Assembly (NCBI GenBank): GCA_030727405.1
Contig: JANRBR010000023.1
Coordinates: 70,791 to 134,790, forward strand
Length of the DNA stretch: 64,000 bases
Direction: 5' to 3'
From: Crocinitomicaceae bacterium
Lineage (GTDB): Bacteria; Bacteroidota; Bacteroidia; Flavobacteriales_D; Crocinitomicaceae
Shown here: positions 17,629 through 25,899 of the stretch, in pieces
How the letters are laid out: every line of letters begins with the position of its first letter
How positions within the stretch are numbered: position 1 is the first letter of the stretch
Notes under the pieces: generated by a model
Database searches by the model: none
The model's input: only the letters and a program-made list of their open reading frames with translations
What the model was told of the DNA's origin: nothing
Program-made: the position numbers and the translations under genes

Positions 17629-18936
17629 TTATTGATAAATGGCGTGAAGACCTTCTTTTATTTGAGTGGCTGAAAAATGCAATTGTTCCTCCGTATGAGC
17701 GCTTGAAACAAAGCCAACTTCATATCCTGAGGGACCAAAATAAACCCCTCGATTCAATAGAAAATGATGTAATTTATTAAAGGAAGTCATGTCGGCATCG
17801 ATTTGGTCAGCCGCAGCAATGCGTTTTTTACCATTGAAGGAGAACCAAAAAATGGAGCCGATGCTTACTAATTCAACAGGTAATTCATGCGCATTTGCAA
17901 AGTTATTGATGTCCTCAACAAATGTTGTTGTCTTCTTTTCTAGATCTTCATAGAAATTTGCTTGTGCACACAGAGACAATTGTGCGAGTCCAGCTGCCAT
18001 CGCTACAGGATTTCCAGACAGGGTACCCGCTTGATAAACAGGACCATCTGGCGAAACGAAGGACATAATTTCACGTTTTGCACCATAAGCTCCGACCGGA
18101 AGTCCGCCACCCATGATTTTACCGTAAGTAACAATATCAGGTGTAATCTTATAGTATTCAGAAGCACCGCCGAATGCCACACGGAATCCTGAGATTACTT
18201 CGTCAAAAATCAGTAAAATACCATATTCAGTGCACAATGTGCGCAAGGCAGTTAAAAAGCTTAAGTCCTGTAGAAGCAATCCATTGTTTGCAGGTATTGG
18301 CTCAATAATGACACAGGCAATTTCATTGGAAAGCGCTTCGAAACAAGATTTTAGGGCATCAAGATCGTTCAAAGGGAGCACAATGGTTTCATTTGCAAAA
18401 GCCTCTGGAACTCCTGCGCTCGATGAGGTTCCAAAAGTCACAAGCCCACTTCCTGCTTTTACCAAAAGAGCATCTACATGGCCATGGTAACACCCATCAA
18501 ATTTGACAATTTTCGTTTTGTTTGTATAACCTCGCGCTAAACGAATAGCGGACATGACAGCTTCTGTTCCTGAACTAAGAAAGCGTAACTTGTCAATAAA
18601 TGGAATGCGTTCCAAAATAAATTGTGCTAATTCACTTTCCTTTCGTGTAGGCGCCCCAAAACTTGCACCGTTTTGTAAAGTGTCCACAACGGATTGAAAG
18701 ATATGTGGGTGATTGTGTCCGTTAATCAAAGGACCCCAACTGCCGCAAAAATCGACAAAATGATTTCCGTCTTCGTCCCAAATTTCCGCACCATTTCCTT
18801 TGGCAATAAAAAGTGGAGTTCCCCCCACAGACTTAAACGCTCGAACGGGGGAATTTACACCTCCGGGAAAATATGTTTGCGATTCTTGAAAGAGTTTTTC
18901 AGATGTACTGCGGTTGATGGAATGTTCGATCTTCAT
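17629..18936 (-). CDS. hemL: Glutamate-1-semialdehyde 2,1-aminomutase
   Basis: A 435-residue PLP enzyme that converts glutamate-1-semialdehyde to 5-aminolevulinate, the entry to tetrapyrroles by the C5 pathway. Visible features are the N-terminal YFPGGVNSPVRAFK, the gating-loop region GSGLVTFGTSSSAGVP, the PLP-contacting Asp245 (IFDEVISGFR) and the Schiff-base Lys273 (YGKIMGGGLPVG). The length is normal. It is the first gene of a minus-strand run leading into the carotenoid cluster, and it is divergent from kynU. hemD is also in the window (60464), so haem genes are scattered. Confidence 0.96.
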   Translation of the reverse strand: MKIEHSINRSTSEKLFQESQTYFPGGVNSPVRAFKSVGGTPLFIAKGNGAEIWDEDGNHFVDFCGSWGPLINGHNHPHIFQSVVDTLQNGASFGAPTRKESELAQFILERIPFIDKLRFLSSGTEAVMSAIRLARGYTNKTKIVKFDGCYHGHVDALLVKAGSGLVTFGTSSSAGVPEAFANETIVLPLNDLDALKSCFEALSNEIACVIIEPIPANNGLLLQDLSFLTALRTLCTEYGILLIFDEVISGFRVAFGGASEYYKITPDIVTYGKIMGGGLPVGAYGAKREIMSFVSPDGPVYQAGTLSGNPVAMAAGLAQLSLCAQANFYEDLEKKTTTFVEDINNFANAHELPVELVSIGSIFWFSFNGKKRIAAADQIDADMTSFNKLHHFLLNRGVYFGPSGYEVGFVSSAHTEEQLHFSATQIKEGLHAIYQ

Positions 18937-18944
18937 TTCTTGCG

Positions 18945-18952
18945 TATATTTG
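18945..18952 (+). promoter_or_regulatory. Candidate -7 element for kynU (TATATTTG)
   Basis: TATATTTG matches TAnnTTTG and is 26 bases ahead of the kynU ATG. No clear TTTG lies 19 bases upstream. Confidence 0.45.
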
Positions 18953-18960
18953 TCGTGCTA

Positions 18961-18968
18961 CAAAAGTA
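18961..18968 (-). promoter_or_regulatory. Candidate -7 element for hemL (TACTTTTG on the minus strand)
   Basis: CAAAAGTA on the plus strand reads TACTTTTG on the minus strand, 24 bases ahead of the hemL ATG. It lies beside the kynU element, so the 42-base gap would hold two divergent, overlapping promoters. Confidence 0.45.
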
Positions 18969-18978
18969 ACAATAAAGG

Positions 18979-20259
18979 ATGGAAATGGTTTTTGAGAACA
19001 GCTTAGATTTTGCACGAAAATTGGATCAACAAGATCCTCTAAAAGGATTTCGCGATGAATTTTTATTCCCGACATTTCACACGGATAAACCCATCTATTT
19101 TACAGGGAATTCCTTGGGTTTGCAACCGAAGAAAGCAGCAGTCTACCTACAAGAAGAATTAGCCGCTTGGGCAAAATATGGTGTGGAGGGACATTTCTTA
19201 GCAAAAAGACCTTGGTTTTCCTACCATGAAGTGTTGACAGATATGGCGGCAAAAATTGTTGGAGCGTTACCAATTGAAGTGGTGGTGACACATTCTTTGA
19301 CCACAAATTTGCATTTATTGATGGCGAGTTTTTATCGTCCAGAAGGAAAACGAACGAAAATTCTATGCGAAGCAAAGGCCTTTCCGAGCGATCAATATGC
19401 TTTGGAATCACAAGTGAAAATGCATGGCTTAGGCATGGATCACCTCGTTGAAATTGCCCCAAGAGAAGGGGAACAATTAATTCACGAAGAGGACATTTGT
19501 GCAAAAATACATGAGCTTGGCGATGAATTAGCATTGGTCATGATCGGAGGAGTTAATTACTACACAGGTCAGTATTTCGATTTGGAGAAAATTACCCAAG
19601 CTGGACACCAAGTTGGTGCGTATGTTGGATTTGACCTTGCACATGCTGCTGGAAACATCAACCTTCAGTTACATGATTGGAAGGTAGATTTTGCTGCTTG
19701 GTGCGGATACAAATACCTCAACTCGTCGCCTGGAGGAGTCTCTGGAATGTTCGTTCACGAAAAACATGCTCACAACAAAGACCTTCCACGTTTTGCAGGT
19801 TGGTGGGGACATAATAAAGAGGAACGTTTCCTAATGAAACCGGGATTCGATCCCCTTCCAGGTGCGGAGGGATGGCAATTAAGCAATGCGCCCGTTCTCG
19901 GAATGGCCGTGCATTTAGCTTCTTTGGAATTATTTGAAGCCGCTGGAATGGACCGTATTGGGACAAAAAGGGATCAAATGACTGCTTATCTGGAATTTGT
20001 GATAAAAGACATTTCTGATCGAAACTCGGAAAAATGCACCTTTGAAATCATTACGCCAAGTGAAAGAAATAAAAGAGGAGCTCAACTTTCGATCATGGCC
20101 CTTGGACAAGGACGAAAACTCTTTGATGAATTGACAGAATTAGGTGTTATTGCCGATTGGAGAGAACCAAATGTGATACGCATTGCCCCGGCGCCATTGT
20201 ATAATTCGTATGAAGATTGTTATTGGTTTGGCGTCCATTTAGAAAATGCTATTCAATGA
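18979..20259 (+). CDS. kynU: Kynureninase
   Basis: A 426-residue PLP enzyme that cleaves L-kynurenine to anthranilate and alanine (or 3-hydroxykynurenine to 3-hydroxyanthranilate) in tryptophan catabolism. Motifs seen are the YFTGNSLGLQPK N-terminal signature, THSLTTNLHLLM, the PLP-contacting Asp in GFDLAHAAGN and the Schiff-base Lys245 in CGYKYLNSSPGG. An ATG two codons later is an alternative start. It ends 11 bases inside the convergent purN gene. No tryptophan dioxygenase or kynurenine monooxygenase is adjacent. Confidence 0.95.
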   Translation: MEMVFENSLDFARKLDQQDPLKGFRDEFLFPTFHTDKPIYFTGNSLGLQPKKAAVYLQEELAAWAKYGVEGHFLAKRPWFSYHEVLTDMAAKIVGALPIEVVVTHSLTTNLHLLMASFYRPEGKRTKILCEAKAFPSDQYALESQVKMHGLGMDHLVEIAPREGEQLIHEEDICAKIHELGDELALVMIGGVNYYTGQYFDLEKITQAGHQVGAYVGFDLAHAAGNINLQLHDWKVDFAAWCGYKYLNSSPGGVSGMFVHEKHAHNKDLPRFAGWWGHNKEERFLMKPGFDPLPGAEGWQLSNAPVLGMAVHLASLELFEAAGMDRIGTKRDQMTAYLEFVIKDISDRNSEKCTFEIITPSERNKRGAQLSIMALGQGRKLFDELTELGVIADWREPNVIRIAPAPLYNSYEDCYWFGVHLENAIQ

Positions 20260-20824
20260 TTTCTGCTTGAATAACGGATTCAATCACACGAGGGAAGTAT
20301 TTCATTTCCAAGATTCGAACATGGCTTTCTATTGCTTCAGTAGATGAACGGTTTTTTAGTGAAAAAGCATACTGCGCTAGAATCATCCCTTTATCAAATT
20401 CTTCGTTTACTAAGTGAACAGTAATTCCACTGAAGTGAACCGTGCTTTTTGAAACCGCTTCATGCACGTGTTTGCCATACATGCCTTTTCCACCAAACCT
20501 AGGCAAAAGTGCTGGGTGAATATTGATGATGCGATTCGGAAATGCTTCGATAAAAGCCTCAGGAATTTTTTTCAAAAATCCAGCAAGAATCACCCAATTA
20601 ATCTCATGTTTCTGACATACATTTAGGTAAGCATCGCTTTCCATGTGGTTTAATACTTCGAAAGGGATGTTTTGCTCCACACAAAATTCGTTCATGAGTG
20701 GATTTTGAGCGGAAGAAAGGATTAATCCCACACGAATTTGTGTGTGATTTTGGAAAAAATCCGAGATATTTCGTGCATTACTGCCGTTTCCCGAAATAAA
20801 TAGTGCGATTCGTTGAAGTTTCAT
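20249..20824 (-). CDS. purN: Phosphoribosylglycinamide formyltransferase (GART)
   Basis: A 191-residue purine-biosynthesis enzyme that transfers a formyl group from 10-formyl-tetrahydrofolate to GAR. The catalytic triad is visible as Asn101 and His103 (NIHPALLPRF) and Asp144 (EFDKGMI); the phosphate-binding loop is SGNGSNARNI. The frame is open to an earlier ATG (20869), but the family begins at MKLQRIALFISGNGSN, so 20824 is chosen; the extra 15 codons would also crowd the divergent acpP promoter. It overlaps kynU tail to tail by 11 bases. Confidence 0.94.
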   Translation of the reverse strand: MKLQRIALFISGNGSNARNISDFFQNHTQIRVGLILSSAQNPLMNEFCVEQNIPFEVLNHMESDAYLNVCQKHEINWVILAGFLKKIPEAFIEAFPNRIINIHPALLPRFGGKGMYGKHVHEAVSKSTVHFSGITVHLVNEEFDKGMILAQYAFSLKNRSSTEAIESHVRILEMKYFPRVIESVIQAEIIE

Positions 20825-20898
20825 TCTAGGCGCAAAGTTAAACATCTGTTGGGATTCACGTGTAATCAAGACTGTTAAGTTGATAAATATTCCTGATT

Positions 20899-20906
20899 TA
20901 GTTTTG
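20899..20906 (+). promoter_or_regulatory. Candidate -7 element for acpP (TAGTTTTG)
   Basis: TAGTTTTG matches TAnnTTTG, with a TTG 16 bases upstream (20880-20882), a slightly short spacing. The acpP ATG is 55 bases downstream. Confidence 0.4.
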
Positions 20907-20961
20907 TTATTTGGATGTTTGTTTTTTTCTTTGCAAGCTGAAACCTTTAAATTAAGAAAAC

Positions 20962-21198
20962 ATGTCTGAAATCAAAGCTAAAGTTATCGCGATCATCGTT
21001 GATAAACTGAATGTTGAAGAAAGTGAAGTGACAAACGAAGCAAGCTTTACAAATGACTTAGGTGCCGATTCATTGGATACCGTTGAGTTAATCATGGAAT
21101 TCGAGAAGCAATTCAATATTTCCATTCCAGACGACAAAGCTGAAGGGATCCAAACTGTTGGAGACGCGGTAGCTTATATCGAAAGTAATGTGAACTAA
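20962..21198 (+). CDS. acpP: Acyl carrier protein
   Basis: A 78-residue acidic four-helix carrier. The phosphopantetheine attachment site is Ser37 in [12 protein letters not shown]. Length and charge are typical. It carries growing acyl chains in fatty acid synthesis and is directly followed by fabF (28-base gap) and then rnc, the widely conserved acpP-fabF-rnc order. Confidence 0.97.
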   Translation: MSEIKAKVIAIIVDKLNVEESEVTNEASFTNDLGADSLDTVELIMEFEKQFNISIPDDKAEGIQTVGDAVAYIESNVN

Positions 21199-21225
21199 TA
21201 TTTACTGAATCCAATTTAAATAGGC

Positions 21226-22479
21226 ATGCAATTAAAACGAGTTGTCGTAACCGGCCTTGGTGCATTAACACCAATCGGAAATAATTTGCAAGAGTATTGG
21301 GATGGATTGCTTGCTGGTAAAAGCGGTGCTGCACCCATCCAGCAATTTGATGCATCTTTATTCAAAACTCAGTTTGCCTGTGAGTTGAAAGGATTCAATG
21401 TAGAAGATCACATTGATAAAAAAGAAGCCCGTAAACTCGATCAATTTTCGCAGTATGCCATAGTTACCGCAACGGAAGCTATGGCAGACTCTGCATTGAT
21501 GGAGTCTAATCCAAACTGCGACCGCATTGGGGTGATTTGGGGTTCTGGAGTCGGTGGACTTAAAACATTCCAAGAAGAAGCTCGTGAATATTTCGCGGGT
21601 GATGGAACTCCTCGTTTCAATCCGTTTTTCATTCCAAAAATGATTGCAGATATCGCAGCAGGACACATTTCCATCAAATTTGGATTGCGCGGACCGAATT
21701 ACGTTTGTGTTTCGGCTTGTGCATCCGCAACAAATGCCATAATTGACGCATTTAACTTAATTCGTTTAGGAAAAGCTGACGCCATTGTAACAGGTGGTTC
21801 TGAAGCTGGTGTAAACGAAATGGGAATGGGTGGATTTAATGCATTAAAAGCACTTTCTACAAGAAACGATTCTCCTGAAACGGCTTCTCGTCCCTTCGAT
21901 TTAGATCGTGATGGATTCGTTTTAGGCGAGGGTTCTGCAGCCTTGATTCTAGAAGAATATGAGCACGCTGTTAAACGTGGTGCAAAAATTTATGCTGAGG
22001 TCATTGGTGGTGGGATGTCTGGTGATGCCTATCACATGACGGCCCCGCATCCGGATGGAATCGGTGCTAGAAATACCATGTTGGCAGCAATTGACGACGC
22101 AGAGATTACACCAGATCAAATTGATTACGTAAATGTTCACGGAACATCAACACCGCTAGGTGATATAGCCGAAGTTAAGGCGATTCAAGCGGTTTTCGGA
22201 GAACATGCATACAATATGAACATTAGTTCAACAAAGTCCATGACAGGTCACCTTTTAGGTGCTGCCGGCGCGATTGAGGCCGTTGCTTGTGTCATGTCTG
22301 TTAAGCACGATGTGGTTCCTCCAACAATCAACCATTTTACGGATGATCCTGAGTTGGATGGGAAATTGAATTTTACCTTCAATACACCGCAAAAACGTAC
22401 AGTGAACATTGCCTTATCAAATACCTTTGGTTTTGGCGGTCACAATACGAGCATCATTGTCAAAAAATTTAACTCCTAA
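21226..22479 (+). CDS. fabF: Beta-ketoacyl-ACP synthase II
   Basis: A 417-residue condensing enzyme of type II fatty acid synthesis that elongates acyl-ACP with malonyl-ACP. The Cys-His-His triad is intact: Cys165 in VSACASATNA, His305 in NVHGTSTPLGD and His342 in KSMTGHLLGAAG. Other family marks are VVVTGLGALTPIG at the N-terminus and LSNTFGFGGHN near the C-terminus. It lies between acpP and rnc in a probable operon. Confidence 0.97.
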   Translation: MQLKRVVVTGLGALTPIGNNLQEYWDGLLAGKSGAAPIQQFDASLFKTQFACELKGFNVEDHIDKKEARKLDQFSQYAIVTATEAMADSALMESNPNCDRIGVIWGSGVGGLKTFQEEAREYFAGDGTPRFNPFFIPKMIADIAAGHISIKFGLRGPNYVCVSACASATNAIIDAFNLIRLGKADAIVTGGSEAGVNEMGMGGFNALKALSTRNDSPETASRPFDLDRDGFVLGEGSAALILEEYEHAVKRGAKIYAEVIGGGMSGDAYHMTAPHPDGIGARNTMLAAIDDAEITPDQIDYVNVHGTSTPLGDIAEVKAIQAVFGEHAYNMNISSTKSMTGHLLGAAGAIEAVACVMSVKHDVVPPTINHFTDDPELDGKLNFTFNTPQKRTVNIALSNTFGFGGHNTSIIVKKFNS

Positions 22480-22496
22480 GTCTCCTGAAACTTCCT

Positions 22497-23201
22497 TTGT
22501 TTTCCACCAAAAGGACAGAGGATGAATTAAAAATCATTCGGTTCATTCTCAAACAGTTTGGATACAAGCCAGTGAATGTATCTTACTTCACGCGTGCATT
22601 AACACACAAATCATTTCTGCCGGAAGAAAAGCTCGATTTCGCAAATGAGCGCTTAGAGTTTTTGGGCGATGCCATTTTAGATGCCGTTGTAGCTGAGTTT
22701 CTATATGCAAAATATCCGGATGATGACGAAGGTTATTTAACCAAATTAAAATCCCGTATTGTCAATAGAAAATCACTTGCAGCAATTGGTGAGAAAATGG
22801 AAATACGCAGCATGCTTATTTACAACCAAGCGCGAAGCATTAACCTGGCAACATTGGAAGGAAATGCTTTCGAAGCAATCATAGGTGCCATTTATTTAGA
22901 TGGTGGATTTGAAAAAGCGAAGACGGTATTAATCAAGCATGTATTCAGAAATCATTTGAATTTCAGTCAATTATTATCTGAGGAGCTTGATTTCAAATCC
23001 AAATTATTCATTTGGTGTCAGAAAAAGAAGTTAACCCTTGTGTTTGAATTGATTCAAGAAACACATGTGAATGGACAATGGAATTACGAAATGGCGGTTT
23101 TCGTGAATCGCACCGAATATGGCCGAGGAAAAGGATTCTCTAAGAAGGAAGCAGAACAATCGGCGGCAAGGGAAACACTTCAATTAATGGGAGAAATTTA
23201 G
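22497..23201 (+). CDS. rnc: Ribonuclease III
   Basis: A double-strand-specific endoribonuclease used in rRNA and mRNA processing. The signature ERLEFLGDAILD with its catalytic Glu and Asp lies near residue 60, a second acidic cluster near residue 130 (LEGNAFEAIIGAIYLDGG), and a double-stranded RNA-binding domain fills the last 70 residues (ending GFSKKEAEQSAARETL). The only start upstream of the conserved region is a TTG at 22497, 17 bases after fabF; no in-frame ATG precedes the conserved part. The true N-terminus is therefore uncertain by a few codons, but the gene is complete. Confidence 0.93.
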   Translation: MFSTKRTEDELKIIRFILKQFGYKPVNVSYFTRALTHKSFLPEEKLDFANERLEFLGDAILDAVVAEFLYAKYPDDDEGYLTKLKSRIVNRKSLAAIGEKMEIRSMLIYNQARSINLATLEGNAFEAIIGAIYLDGGFEKAKTVLIKHVFRNHLNFSQLLSEELDFKSKLFIWCQKKKLTLVFELIQETHVNGQWNYEMAVFVNRTEYGRGKGFSKKEAEQSAARETLQLMGEI

Positions 23202-23406
23202 CACGTGTCTTTATATTTCTGTAACAAAACATTCTAACTTGCGCTTACATCAAAAGGATCTTCCTATCGAAATGGGATGTGAAATCCAATATCGATAATT
23301 AAAAAAATATTATTAATTATTAGATTTACTTAAATTTATGCTAAAGGCTGTATCAATTAATTGTAACGCCGATTAAACATTTTATAAATTAATTTAAATA
23401 GGAAAA

Positions 23407-24654
23407 ATGAAAAAAGCACTTGAGATTATTTCGGCATCGGGCCTTGTATTGGGACTAATTTTTAAATTATTTCACTGGCCTGGCTGTGATTTATTATTGA
23501 TCTTTTCACTAGGACTTTTTATACCTATTTTTTATCTATCAGAACTTGTGTCTGGGTGGAAGTCTAAGCCATCAAAGTTTTTAATACTTGTAAATTTCTT
23601 AGCACTTTCGACATTAACGGAAAGCATCCTTTTCAAGTTAATGCATTGGCCGGGAAGTGATATGATGTTAATAATAAGCTTGTGGTTTTTATGGCCTATT
23701 TATTTTATATCAAAAGGAATTATTCAACGCAAGGAGGTAAAAGGAACGTTATTGAACGGTATGTTTTATTCAATATTTCCGATTGCGATTCTTTTTGTTT
23801 TAATGCATTGGCCAGGTGTTGATTCAGTAAAAATATTTGCGTTTAGTATACTTTTAATTGTTGTAGCATCCTCTTTTTTGAGAAAGGAAAGTGTAAAATT
23901 GATTGAATTGAATTTTTCGGGTAGTAACACAAAAATCACTTCTTTGGTAATATTTGCGTTTTTATATCTAATTGGGAGTAGATATATTTCTAAAGGCGTA
24001 TTAGATCATGAAAGTTATACTCAAATAGAGTTACAAGAAAAATTCCAGTTAGAAAAAGAGTTGGGTGATCGCTACATCAATAAAAATAATAAAGCCAAAG
24101 CGAACTCCATTGATGCAGAGACGGCAAAATTGATTCATCTTATCGATGATGTGAAATTGGATATAATTAGACAGGTTGGTGATTTAAATCCAAGTGAAAT
24201 ACGCCGTTTTGATACGGATGTAGTATTGTGGAAAAAAGCGGACTCTGAAAAACTCGAGTTGACTGAAATTAATTTATTGGCAGTGGTGAATAAATTTAAT
24301 TTCGATGTTCCTATGCACGAGTTAATAGGACCTGATATTAGGAGATTAGATCCTAGCAAACCAGGACTAAAAATCTGGAATTCCTTTCTAACATACCAAA
24401 GATCTTTGTTGAAAGTTCTAGAAGTATCGGATAGTCTTTCAAAAAAGGAAATAGAAAGAGCTGAATATCAAAGTATCGAGGATTTGTTATCCTATTGGAG
24501 TGAAAAGGAACATGTTGACTACTTTGATTTTAATAATGTGCATTGGATGGGAAGAACCTTTGATCACAGTACCGTTTTACAATCAATTGTGAAATTAACT
24601 GAAATGCAATTGGAGATTATCCGAATGCGCAACTTAGCCTTGTCTGGGTTATAA
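23407..24654 (+). CDS. GldL/GldM-like fusion membrane protein (uncharacterised)
   Basis: A 415-residue protein that I do not recognise as a named family but can dissect. Residues 1-150 hold three similar membrane hairpins, each marked by F-K-L-x-H-W-P-G-x-D or a close variant: HWPG at 23-26, 80-83 and 134-137 (spacing 57 and 54). This resembles the first hairpin of GldL, the membrane stator of the T9SS/gliding motor. A fourth hydrophobic helix follows at about 179-197. The rest (200-415) resembles the first periplasmic domain of GldM: SRYISKGVLDHES at the start and LQSIVKLTEMQLEIIRMR at the end, a pattern like the GldM LTxMQxDVxxxE helix. The helix that carries the proton-carrying Glu in GldL has Pro at the equivalent place in repeats 1 and 2, by eye. 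No gldKLMN genes are nearby. The assignment is an inference. Confidence 0.6.
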   Translation: MKKALEIISASGLVLGLIFKLFHWPGCDLLLIFSLGLFIPIFYLSELVSGWKSKPSKFLILVNFLALSTLTESILFKLMHWPGSDMMLIISLWFLWPIYFISKGIIQRKEVKGTLLNGMFYSIFPIAILFVLMHWPGVDSVKIFAFSILLIVVASSFLRKESVKLIELNFSGSNTKITSLVIFAFLYLIGSRYISKGVLDHESYTQIELQEKFQLEKELGDRYINKNNKAKANSIDAETAKLIHLIDDVKLDIIRQVGDLNPSEIRRFDTDVVLWKKADSEKLELTEINLLAVVNKFNFDVPMHELIGPDIRRLDPSKPGLKIWNSFLTYQRSLLKVLEVSDSLSKKEIERAEYQSIEDLLSYWSEKEHVDYFDFNNVHWMGRTFDHSTVLQSIVKLTEMQLEIIRMRNLALSGL

Positions 24655-24678
24655 TGATCTACTGTTTTTAGAATTTCC

Positions 24679-24718
24679 TATTTGATAAAAGGGCATGTCT
24701 ACACCCTTTTATCAAATA
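24679..24718. terminator. Long inverted repeat, probable terminator after the GldL/GldM-like gene
   Basis: A perfect 15-bp inverted repeat, TATTTGATAAAAGGG (24679-24693) and its complement (24704-24718), encloses a 10-base loop. There is no long T-run after it, but the AT-rich lower stem could act as one. It ends five bases before the -33 element of the next promoter, so an operator role is also possible. Confidence 0.6.
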
Positions 24719-24722
24719 ATTC

Positions 24723-24753
24723 TTTGAATGATGGATTTTATATTTTACTTTTG
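24723..24753 (+). promoter_or_regulatory. Consensus Bacteroidota promoter (TTTG-N19-TACTTTTG)
   Basis: TTTG at 24723-24726 and TACTTTTG at 24746-24753 are separated by exactly 19 bases, matching the phylum consensus. Transcription would start near 24760, which excludes the ATG at 24728 and supports the ATG at 24773 for the next gene. Confidence 0.8.
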
Positions 24754-24772
24754 CTCTACAAAGTTCAAGCAC

Positions 24773-25000
24773 ATGACAACAACTGAAATTATTTATGCAA
24801 TTGGCGACCTGTTTCAATGGTCATTTGGTTTCTTCGAATTCGTAGGAAATTATTTCAATACCATGGTTATCCTTTTAGGATTCTTCGGTTTTGGATATTG
24901 GATGAATGCGCAACGTAAAATGAGCGCTAAAGCTAATGTTCCAGTAGACGTGAAGGATAATGCAGGTTGGTACAAAAAAGAAAATCAAAAATTGAAGTAA
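24773..25000 (+). CDS. Small single-helix membrane protein (hypothetical)
   Basis: A 75-residue protein. A hydrophobic stretch (YFNTMVILLGFFGFGYWM, about residues 29-46) should be one membrane helix, followed by a basic patch and a polar tail ending in KKENQKLK. It resembles the short DUF6341-type proteins of Bacteroidota, whose function is unknown; that link is tentative. The frame extends upstream to an ATG at 24728, but this lies inside the promoter, so 24773 is used. It is followed by its own terminator and appears monocistronic. Confidence 0.65.
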   Translation: MTTTEIIYAIGDLFQWSFGFFEFVGNYFNTMVILLGFFGFGYWMNAQRKMSAKANVPVDVKDNAGWYKKENQKLK

Positions 25001-25020
25001 GAACTTCACAATAATCATAG

Positions 25021-25050
25021 AAATGTCCGCTTCAAGCGGACATTTTTTTT
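25021..25050 (+). terminator. Rho-independent terminator of the small membrane protein gene
   Basis: AAATGTCCGC (25021-25030) and GCGGACATTT (25036-25045) form a 10-bp stem with loop TTCAA, continuing into an eight-T run. Confidence 0.9.
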
Positions 25051-25064
25051 GCCCTAAAAGTTTC

Positions 25065-25098
25065 CGCAAAAAAAAACAGACCCAAAAGAGTCTGTTTT
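25065..25098 (-). terminator. Rho-independent terminator of the sdhCAB operon
   Basis: On the minus strand AAACAGAC and GTCTGTTT (plus-strand 25090-25097 and 25074-25081) form an 8-bp stem followed by a T-run. It lies 23 bases after the sdhB stop. Confidence 0.88.
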
Positions 25099-25120
25099 AG
25101 CGTTATTTAAAAAGGTCTTT

Positions 25121-25885
25121 CTATGCTTTTGTTAAAGCACCTTTTAAGAATTCTCTGTTCATGCGAGCGATGTTTTCAATAGAGATGCCCTTAGGACATT
25201 CAATTTCACAAGCTCCAGTATTCGTACAATTTCCGAATCCTTCTTCATCCATTTGACGAACCATGTTTAAAACGCGGTCTTTCGCTTCCACTTTTCCTTG
25301 AGGCAATAATGCATATTGGGAAACTTTCGCTCCAACAAACAACATCGCTGAACCATTTTTGCACGATGCAACACAAGCGCCGCATCCAATGCATGCAGCC
25401 GCTTCAAAGGCTTTATCTGCGTCTGCTTTAGGAACCGGAATGGCATTCGCATCCATTGTGCGACCAGAAGTGTTAACAGAAACGAATCCACCTGCTTGTT
25501 GAATACGGTCAAAGGCACTACGATCAACCATCAAATCCTTGATGATTGGGAACGCGCGTGATCTCCATGGTTCTACATAAATGGTATCCCCATCTTTAAA
25601 CATACGCATGTGCAATTGACATGTTGTGATTCCTGAATCTGGTCCATGTGCGCGACCGTTGATGTACAAGGAACACATTCCACAGATTCCTTCGCGACAA
25701 TCGTGATCGAAAGCAATCGGTGCTTGTTTCTCGTTGATCAATTGTTCGTTCAATTGATCTAACATCTCCAAGAAAGAGCTATCTGTAGAAACATTATCTA
25801 ATGTATACGTTTCCAATGCGCCTTTCGCTTTTGAATTTTTCTGTCTCCAGATTTTCAATGTGATATTAATGAACTTAGAAGCCAT
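25121..25885 (-). CDS. sdhB: Succinate dehydrogenase/fumarate reductase iron-sulfur subunit
   Basis: A 254-residue subunit that carries electrons from the flavoprotein to the quinone. The [2Fe-2S] ligands are in CREGICGMC near residue 63, the [4Fe-4S] site in [11 protein letters not shown] near residue 165, and the [3Fe-4S] site in [15 protein letters not shown] near residue 223. It is the last gene of the sdhC-sdhA-sdhB operon, 14 bases after sdhA, and is followed by a terminator. The order and the single membrane subunit mark the Bacteroidota/Bacillus-type complex. Confidence 0.96.
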   Translation of the reverse strand: MASKFINITLKIWRQKNSKAKGALETYTLDNVSTDSSFLEMLDQLNEQLINEKQAPIAFDHDCREGICGMCSLYINGRAHGPDSGITTCQLHMRMFKDGDTIYVEPWRSRAFPIIKDLMVDRSAFDRIQQAGGFVSVNTSGRTMDANAIPVPKADADKAFEAAACIGCGACVASCKNGSAMLFVGAKVSQYALLPQGKVEAKDRVLNMVRQMDEEGFGNCTNTGACEIECPKGISIENIARMNREFLKGALTKA

Positions 25886-25899
25886 AATCTCTTTCTTAA

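Noticed and set aside
24728..24772. Earlier ATG for the small membrane protein
   Set aside because: It falls inside a perfect TTTG-N19-TAnnTTTG promoter and so cannot be in the transcript.
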